Shown here: positions 58,101-64,000 of the stretch, piece after piece
Position numbering within the stretch: position 1 is the first letter of the stretch
How the letters are laid out: the number at the start of each line of letters is the position of its first letter
Assembly (NCBI GenBank): GCA_943324745.2
Contig: CALPMT020000005.1
Location: forward strand, 51,578-115,577
DNA from: Chitinophaga pinensis
Lineage (GTDB): Bacteria; Bacteroidota; Bacteroidia; Flavobacteriales_D; Crocinitomicaceae
DNA: 64,000 bases
Direction of reading: 5' to 3'
Translations under genes and position numbers: made by a program
The notes under the pieces: model-generated
Told to the model about the DNA's origin: nothing
Seen by the model: the letters and a program-made list of their open reading frames with translations, nothing else
Databases searched by the model: none

Positions 58101-58643
58101 ATGTTTTATAATGATATTAAATTAAATTCTGATTCAGAATTAAATCAGGAATTTTCATTCATAAGTAATTTTTTTGATAAACTGCCTGTTGTAGTTGAAA
58201 ATCTTACTAAACAGTTGTTTGAAAATTCTTTTGAAATATTTGAAGAAAATAATTTTCATTATAATGATTACAATTCTAAAATAAAGGAAATTTTAAATGA
58301 TCAATTCAAATTAATTATTAATGCTAAACGCTTATTTAATTTAGAAACACGATTTCATTCTGAAAATTTAATTAAAAAATTAGATGATAATGGATTAGTT
58401 GGAGATAGTCTAAGGATGAAATTTGAATTATTAGATTTTCTTTGGTTTAAAGTAAAAGATTTATTTATTGACTTAAGAGGAGGGAAACATGTAAGTATAG
58501 TAAATGCTTTCATAGATTTATTGAAAGCAATTTTAAATAGCGTTTTGAATGCTATTGGATTCAATAAAGATATATTTAATGAAGCATTTTCTGTTTTGAA
58601 TGCATTGGTAGCATTATCTAACAATGAATATCACAAAAAATAA
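58101..58643 (+). CDS. hypothetical helical protein
   Basis: 180 aa, no signal peptide, mostly helix, acidic and Phe/Asn-rich. A weakly hydrophobic stretch (about 130-155, VSIVNAFIDLLKAILNSVLNAIG) could be amphipathic or a membrane-associated helix. I recognise no family. Very AT-rich like its neighbours. It starts 161 bp from the divergent XRE gene, which may regulate it, and ends 20 bp before the giant surface protein. Confidence 0.65.
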   Translation: MFYNDIKLNSDSELNQEFSFISNFFDKLPVVVENLTKQLFENSFEIFEENNFHYNDYNSKIKEILNDQFKLIINAKRLFNLETRFHSENLIKKLDDNGLVGDSLRMKFELLDFLWFKVKDLFIDLRGGKHVSIVNAFIDLLKAILNSVLNAIGFNKDIFNEAFSVLNALVALSNNEYHKK

Positions 58644-58663
58644 ATATCTAAATCGTAACAATT

Positions 58664-61600
58664 ATGAAAAAAATAATTATTTCAATATTTATCTTGTTTT
58701 TAATAACAAAAGTATTTTCTCAAATACCTGTTTCAACCGATACCTCTTTTTTTGTATCTGCTTCAAACTATGCATCTGTTTCAAACTATAATTATATTAG
58801 CTCAAGTAATCTTGATACAAAAAAAAATTGGAAATGGTTTTTTGATCATAATTATGATAAGCAAATTTTATTAGCTCAAAATGAACCATTTAATTCTGAA
58901 TTTATTCTTGATTTTAAAAGGATTATTTACATTTCTAAATTCAGATTTTATTTTCAATATTCTAAATATAATTCTTTGCTAAATGATTATTCGGTATATG
59001 TAACGAATAGTTTAAATGGGCCTTGGTTAAAAACTACAGATATACTTAATTCTTCAAGTTATGATATTGATTTAAATGTGAAAGCTGCTCGTTATTATAA
59101 AATTATAATAACAAGAAAGAAAGTAAAGTCTGAGAGTGGTGGAGATTTACCTTTTTATACTGAAGAGCTAGACGTTTTTGAAAAGCCCTCTATCAATGCC
59201 TCGTTAACGACGATAATAAATAATCAATGTATTACTCTCACTGCTGCTGCTTCAGGAGAAACTTATTTGTGGTCAACAGGAGAAACCACTCAATCCATAC
59301 AAGTATGTAATGCAGGTACCTATACCTGTCAAGTAACGAATACAAGTTTTACAGGAAACCAAGACCATACAGCATCTATTTCGATTGATAAAATCGAAAC
59401 CCAAGATAATTTACCTTCACCCAATGGAGAAGTATATAGTATCGTCAAAAATGGAAATACGGTGTATTATGGTGGGGATTTTAATGCAGTAGGACCAATT
59501 ACGGGTTCAGGTTCAGGAATAGATAATTTAAGTGGGTTGCCTAATACTGCATTACCAAGAATAAATGGAACAATCAATGCTTCCATCAGTGACAATAATG
59601 GTGGTTGGTACGTGGGAGGAGCATTTACCAAAGTAGGCAATTATGCCATTTCAAATTTAGCGCATATTAAAGCAGACAATTCAGTCGATACAACCTTTAA
59701 ACCCCAACCAAATGGAGCTGTACATACACTACTTTTAAATGGTTCTAGTTTTTATGTTGGTGGAGAATTCACAAGCATACAAGGGATTACAAATAATTAC
59801 GTGGCTAAAATTGATAGATCGACTGGAAGTGCTGTGTTGTGGAACGCGCAATGCAATGGAATTGTTCGTTCACTTGCCTTAGCTGCTGATCACTTGGTAG
59901 TAGGTGGAGATTTTACTTCTATCGGTGGTCAAACCAGAAATTATGTAGGGGCTTTGGATACGGTGTATGTACAAGCATCCGCTTGGAATCCAGCACCAAA
60001 TAATAAAGTCTATAAGGTATATTGTACGGGTACAAAATTATATGTGGGAGGAGATTTTACTACCATATCAACGATAGCAAAAGGAAATGGCGCAGGATAT
60101 TCGCTTCCCGCTTTTACGTTGGATGGGTATAATTTCGGTGCTAATGGACGTATTCACGACTTTATATTAAATAACAATATTTTATATGCAGCTGGTCTTT
60201 TTACAACGATTGGTGGGGCCAATAGAAATTATTTGGCAGGATTAAGTCCATTAAATACCATCGCGAATTCGTTCAATGCAACTGCTGATGGAATTGTTCG
60301 CACCTTGGCTATTTCGGGAGGGAATTTGATTATCGGAGGAGATTTTTCCAATATTGGCGGACAAGCAAGAAGTAGAATTGCTGCTTTGAATCCAACAACT
60401 GGTTTAGCAACATCTTGGAATCCTTCAATCGTTGGAGAAAAACTTATAAATCCAACGGTGAATACGATTGCTACATTTGGTAATACAATGTATGCAGGTG
60501 GTACATTTTATAGTGTGGGAGCAGTAACAAGAAATAATGCTGCTGCGATTGATGCAACTACGGGGCAAATCTTACCATGGAATCCTAATACAAACGGAAT
60601 AGTTCGAGCATTAGCTGCAGATAATAACAACGTGTATTTAGGAGGTGATTTTACAACGATAAATGGTTCGGTTACTAAAAATAGAATTGCACAAGTGAAT
60701 GCTACAAGTGCTGTGGCAACAGGTTGGAATCCAAATGCGGATAATTCAATTAATGCATTATTGTTACAAGGAAATTTATTGTATGTTGGTGGTAATTTTG
60801 GGAATATTGGTGGTGCAGTTAGAGCAAAGTTTGCTGTTTTAAGTACCACTTCAGGTTCGGCATCTGCATTTAATCCAACTGCCAATGGCAACGTAAATGC
60901 GTTAGCAATTAGTAGTGACACCTTGTATCTTGGAGGAGATTTCACAACTATTGGAGGACAAACACGAAATAGATTGGCATCGTATCAAATTTCAACTAGT
61001 ACTTTGTTAGCATTTAATCCGAATGTGAACGCAACGGTGAATGCTTTGGCGGTGAATAAAAGCAAACTATACGTTGGAGGAGCGTTTTCATTAATTGGAA
61101 GTACTTTACGCTATAATTTTGCGGAAGTTGATGTTAAAACTGGGAATGCTACATCGTTAAATACGAATGTGATCAATGGTAGTTCGGTAAACACATTAGC
61201 AATTCAAGATTCTTCGGTGTATAGTGGTGGTGGGTATCAATATTACAATTCAGGTCAGCCGTTTTCTAATTTAGCAACCGTAAAAACACAAAGTGGGTTA
61301 TTAGGTTATTGGCAGCCACAGCCAGATGATATAATTCGCACGATGTATATTGGAACTGGAAAAATATACGTAGGTGGTCGTTTTAAACAAATCAATAGTA
61401 GGTACCAACCATTCTTTGCGAGTTTAGATATTTATAATTCGGGTAATCCTCCATCAATTACATCGGTTTCAACTACGAGTGGTTGTATTGGTTCAGCTTT
61501 AACAGTCAATGGAACTGGATTTGTAAATGTATCAGATGTTCAAATTGGAACAACAAGTGTACCTTTTGTGGTAAATTCTTCAACTAGTATTACGATTACT

Positions 61601-62233
61601 CCATCTACTACTATTTTTGGCAAAGTGAAAGTAATCAATGTTTTGGGTAATCCAATCAGTTCAGAAGCAGTAACTATTAATTCATTACCTACAGCAACTA
61701 TTACAGCAGGAGGCTCTACAACATTCTGTCAAGGAGAGAGTGTTTTATTAAGTTCTTCAAACGGAAATTCCTATTTATGGTCATCAGGTGCTACAACTTC
61801 AAGTATCAACCCAACTAAATCTGGAAGTTATACAGTAGAAGTAATAGATGTTAATGGTTGTAAAAAAACATCAACGGCAATAGTTATTTCAGTAAATTCA
61901 TTGCCAACTTCAACTATTACCGCAGGAGGTCCCACAACATTTTGTCAAGGTGGCGATGTAACATTAACTTCATCAAACGGAAGTTCGTATTTATGGTCAA
62001 CAGGCGCAATAACATCAAGTATTTCTCCAACTACAGCTGGAAGTTATACAGTTCAAGTAACAGATGCCAATGGCTGTAAAAACACATCAGATGCCATGGT
62101 TCTCTCTGTCAATGATTTGCCAGTTGTAAACATTACAGCAGGAGGGTTAACAACATTCTGTCAAGGTGGAAGTGTGTCCTTAACTTCATCCACTGGTAGT
62201 TCCTATTTATGGTCAACAGGTGAAACAACGTGA
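58664..62233 (+). CDS. giant surface protein, N-terminal part up to an in-frame TGA
   Basis: 1189 aa before the stop. Signal peptide (1-20, KVFSQ); a discoidin (F5/8-C)-like domain (about 30-178); one Ig-like repeat related to the later tandem repeats (TYLWSTGETTQSIQV, about 203); a long propeller region with about 14 GG-x-F motifs (GGDFTSIGG, GGAFTKVGN, GGDFTTING; about 260-925); an IPT/TIG domain (about 930-1005); then tandem 72-aa repeats. The TGA at 62231 stands where other repeats have TCA, and the frame continues to 64000. Cut here, the protein would lack any T9SS sorting domain. Confidence 0.75.
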   Translation: MKKIIISIFILFLITKVFSQIPVSTDTSFFVSASNYASVSNYNYISSSNLDTKKNWKWFFDHNYDKQILLAQNEPFNSEFILDFKRIIYISKFRFYFQYSKYNSLLNDYSVYVTNSLNGPWLKTTDILNSSSYDIDLNVKAARYYKIIITRKKVKSESGGDLPFYTEELDVFEKPSINASLTTIINNQCITLTAAASGETYLWSTGETTQSIQVCNAGTYTCQVTNTSFTGNQDHTASISIDKIETQDNLPSPNGEVYSIVKNGNTVYYGGDFNAVGPITGSGSGIDNLSGLPNTALPRINGTINASISDNNGGWYVGGAFTKVGNYAISNLAHIKADNSVDTTFKPQPNGAVHTLLLNGSSFYVGGEFTSIQGITNNYVAKIDRSTGSAVLWNAQCNGIVRSLALAADHLVVGGDFTSIGGQTRNYVGALDTVYVQASAWNPAPNNKVYKVYCTGTKLYVGGDFTTISTIAKGNGAGYSLPAFTLDGYNFGANGRIHDFILNNNILYAAGLFTTIGGANRNYLAGLSPLNTIANSFNATADGIVRTLAISGGNLIIGGDFSNIGGQARSRIAALNPTTGLATSWNPSIVGEKLINPTVNTIATFGNTMYAGGTFYSVGAVTRNNAAAIDATTGQILPWNPNTNGIVRALAADNNNVYLGGDFTTINGSVTKNRIAQVNATSAVATGWNPNADNSINALLLQGNLLYVGGNFGNIGGAVRAKFAVLSTTSGSASAFNPTANGNVNALAISSDTLYLGGDFTTIGGQTRNRLASYQISTSTLLAFNPNVNATVNALAVNKSKLYVGGAFSLIGSTLRYNFAEVDVKTGNATSLNTNVINGSSVNTLAIQDSSVYSGGGYQYYNSGQPFSNLATVKTQSGLLGYWQPQPDDIIRTMYIGTGKIYVGGRFKQINSRYQPFFASLDIYNSGNPPSITSVSTTSGCIGSALTVNGTGFVNVSDVQIGTTSVPFVVNSSTSITITPSTTIFGKVKVINVLGNPISSEAVTINSLPTATITAGGSTTFCQGESVLLSSSNGNSYLWSSGATTSSINPTKSGSYTVEVIDVNGCKKTSTAIVISVNSLPTSTITAGGPTTFCQGGDVTLTSSNGSSYLWSTGAITSSISPTTAGSYTVQVTDANGCKNTSDAMVLSVNDLPVVNITAGGLTTFCQGGSVSLTSSTGSSYLWSTGETT

Positions 62234-64000
62234 AGTATTTCACCATCAACAACAGGTAATTACAAGGTTCAAGTAACAGATGCGAATGGTTGTAAAAAAA
62301 CATCCTCTGCAACCGTTGTTACTGTAAATTCTTTACCTCAATCTACTATTACTACTAATCGTAGTACTCAATTTTGTCAAGGTGATAATATTTCGATTAC
62401 TTTAACTTCATCCACTGGTAGTTCTTACTTATGGTCAACAGGTGCAACAACGTCAACTATTTCACTGACGACTGCAGGTAATTATACGGTTCAAGTAACA
62501 GATGCAAATGGGTGTAAAAATACTTCATCAGCAACTGTTGTATCCCTAAATACATTACCAACTGCAACAATTACTGTAGGTGGGTCAACAACATTTTGTC
62601 AAGGCGAGAGTGTAACCTTAACTTCATCCACTGGTAGTTCCTACTTATGGTCAACAGGTGCAACAACGTCAACTATTTCACTGACGACTGCAGGTAATTA
62701 TACGGTTCAAGTAACAGATGTGAATGGGTGTAAAAATACTTCTGCTGCAACCGTTGTTTCTGTAAATACATTACCAACAGCAAAAATTACCGAAGGTGGC
62801 GCAACCACATTCTGTCAAGGTGGAAGTGTAGTTTTAACTTCATCTACTGGTAGTTCCTACTTATGGTCAACAGGTGCAACAACGTCAACTATTACACCGA
62901 CGACTGAAGGTAATTATACGGTTCAAGTAACAGATGTGAATGGGTGTAAAAATACTTCTGCTGCAACCGTTGTTTCTGTAAATACATTACCAACAGCAAA
63001 AATTACCGCAGGTGGCGCAACCACATTCTGTCAAGGTGGAAGTGTAGTTTTAACTTCATCCACTGGTAGTTCATATTTATGGTCAACAGGTGCAACAACG
63101 TCAAGTATTTTACCAACAACTGCAGGTAATTATACGGTTCAAGTAACAGGTACTAATGGATGTAAAAATACTTCTGAATCAATAGTTGTTTCTGTGAATA
63201 CATTACCTACAGCAACAATTACCACAGATGGGGCAACCACATTCTGCCAAGAAGGAAGTGTCACTTTAACATCATCCACAGGAAGTTCATACTTATGGTC
63301 AACAGGTGCTACAACATCAAGTATCTCTCCAACGACAGCAGGTAATTATACCGTTCAAGTAACAGATGCAAATGGTTGTAAAAATACTTCTGAATCAATA
63401 GTTGTTTCTGTAAATACATTACCTACAGCAACAATTACCGCAGGTGGCGCAACCACATTCTGCCAAGGGGGAAGTGTCACTTTAACATCAACCACAGGAA
63501 ATTCATACTTATGGTCAACAGGCGCAACCACTTCAAGTATTTCACTAAATACAACAGGTAATTATACCGTTCAAGTAACAGATGCGAATGGGTGTAAAAA
63601 TACTTCGTCAGCAACGGTTGTTTATGTAAATACATTACCTACAACTACAATTACCGCAGGTGGTGCAACCACATTCTGTCAAGGCGGAAGTGTAACATTA
63701 ACGTCATCAACAGGAAGTTCCTACTTATGGTCAACAGGTGCAACAACATCAAGTATTTCACCAACAACTGCCGGGAATTATACGGTTCAAGTAACAGATG
63801 CAAATGGGTGTAAAAATACTTCCACAGCAACAGTTGTATCCGTAAATACATTACCAACAGCAACAATTACTGCAGGTGGTGCAACCACATTCTGTCAAGG
63901 CGGAAGTGTAACATTAACGTCATCAACAGGAAGTTCCTACTTATGGTCAACAGGTGCAACAACATCAAGTATTTCACCAACAACTGCCGGGAATTATACG
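61685..64000 (+). repeat. tandem 216-bp (72-aa) Ig/PKD-like coding repeats
   Basis: Units start at 61685, 61901, 62117, 62333, 62555, 62771, 62987, 63203, 63419, 63635 and 63851; all are 216 bp except the fourth (222 bp), and the last is cut by the window edge. Each encodes LPTATITAGG, then TTFCQGGSV, SSYLWSTGATTSSIS, and YTVQVTDANGCKNTS. Two Cys per unit could form a disulfide. Later units are nearly identical to each other, pointing to recent duplication or gene conversion. Confidence 0.95.
62234..64000 (+). pseudogene. continuation of the giant surface protein beyond the TGA (cut by window edge)
   Basis: Same frame as the preceding CDS and open to the last base, with eight more repeats and part of a ninth, and no further stop. 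There is no plausible start codon after the TGA. The reading frame therefore belongs to one gene interrupted by a single TGA (62231-62233). The cause could be a recent nonsense mutation, a base-call error in repetitive DNA, or readthrough. The expected T9SS sorting domain would lie beyond 64000. Confidence 0.7.

Noticed and set aside
60508..60945. 145-codon antisense frame in the propeller region
   Set aside because: Shadow of the repetitive coding strand; its residues follow the codon pattern of the sense protein.
61685..64000. Regular repeats as a possible CRISPR array
   Set aside because: Unit length is 216 bp, multiples of three, with an open reading frame and protein-level conservation; there are no spacers and no cas genes.

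Overview
The window looks like a chromosomal segment of a low-GC member of the Bacteroidota, most likely Flavobacteriales (a Crocinitomicaceae/Fluviicola-like organism would fit, but genus cannot be fixed from the sequence). The pointers are type IX secretion (T9SS) sorting domains of both the short type-A and the gliding-associated type-B kind, Bacteroidota promoters (TTTG, about 19-21 nt, TAnnTTTG), starts that mostly lack Shine-Dalgarno sequences, an archaeal-type ProRS, a split methylmalonyl-CoA mutase and many Bacteroidota-type lipoproteins and outer-membrane barrels. No rRNA, CRISPR array, prophage or complete insertion sequence was seen.

Layout. 1-3080: left edge with a probable clpB 5' end (minus), proS plus a conserved hypothetical gene, tRNA-Glu(UUC) with a textbook promoter, and rpsT. 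3.2-7.2 kb: outer-membrane barrel, an LpxL-like acyltransferase and rarA. 7.4-11.2 kb: operon of lipoprotein, APC-type permease and class-A beta-lactamase-like hydrolase. 11.4-13.8 kb: T9SS-secreted BNR-propeller protein. 13.8-15.6 kb: dnaX, split by an A10 slippery run that would give a short gamma and, by a -1 shift, a long tau. 15.7-18.2 kb: paaA, a GreA/B-like gene, paaB and paaC. 18.3-26.7 kb: trxB, two envelope proteins, nth without its Fe-S cysteines, and the menD-terC-S41 protease operon. 26.9-29.9 kb: rpsA and fabG around a structured intergenic region. 30-38.3 kb: MFS transporter, a 1473-aa type-B T9SS protein with about eight repeats, a lysozyme-like membrane protein, a YdeI-like protein with a CDGSH tail, and a hypothetical exported protein. 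38.4-41.3 kb: methyltransferase remnant, DUF2200, folD, glyS. 41.4-46.8 kb: FKBP, cyclophilin-FKBP fusion, two membrane glycosyltransferases, and a TPR-like exported protein. 46.8-50.1 kb: methylmalonyl-CoA mutase subunits. 50.3-52.9 kb: HMA lipoprotein, a LuxR-type regulator whose receiver lacks the phospho-acceptor Asp, a FISUMP lipoprotein-like protein, and a MORN/YwqK-like protein. 53.3-56.1 kb: gcvP.

56.1-64.0 kb is the accessory end. It holds a REP-like palindromic cluster, an AAA ATPase (DUF4143 family) gene lying between two copies of a terminator-plus-palindrome repeat, an XRE regulator, an unknown helical protein, and a giant propeller/Ig-repeat surface protein. The last has a single in-frame TGA at 62231-62233 but stays open in the same frame to the window edge through at least ten 216/222-bp tandem repeats.

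Functionally the core is housekeeping: translation (proS, glyS, tRNA-Glu, rpsT, rpsA), replication and repair (dnaX, rarA, nth), lipid and quinone synthesis (fabG, menD, LpxL-like), one-carbon and glycine metabolism (folD, gcvP), propionyl-CoA metabolism, and part of phenylacetate degradation. A heavy envelope component is interspersed. The most notable points are the dnaX slippery site, the repeat-flanked ATPase cassette, the nonsense-interrupted giant adhesin, the Gre-like gene within the paa operon, and the active-site or cofactor losses in the response regulator and Nth.
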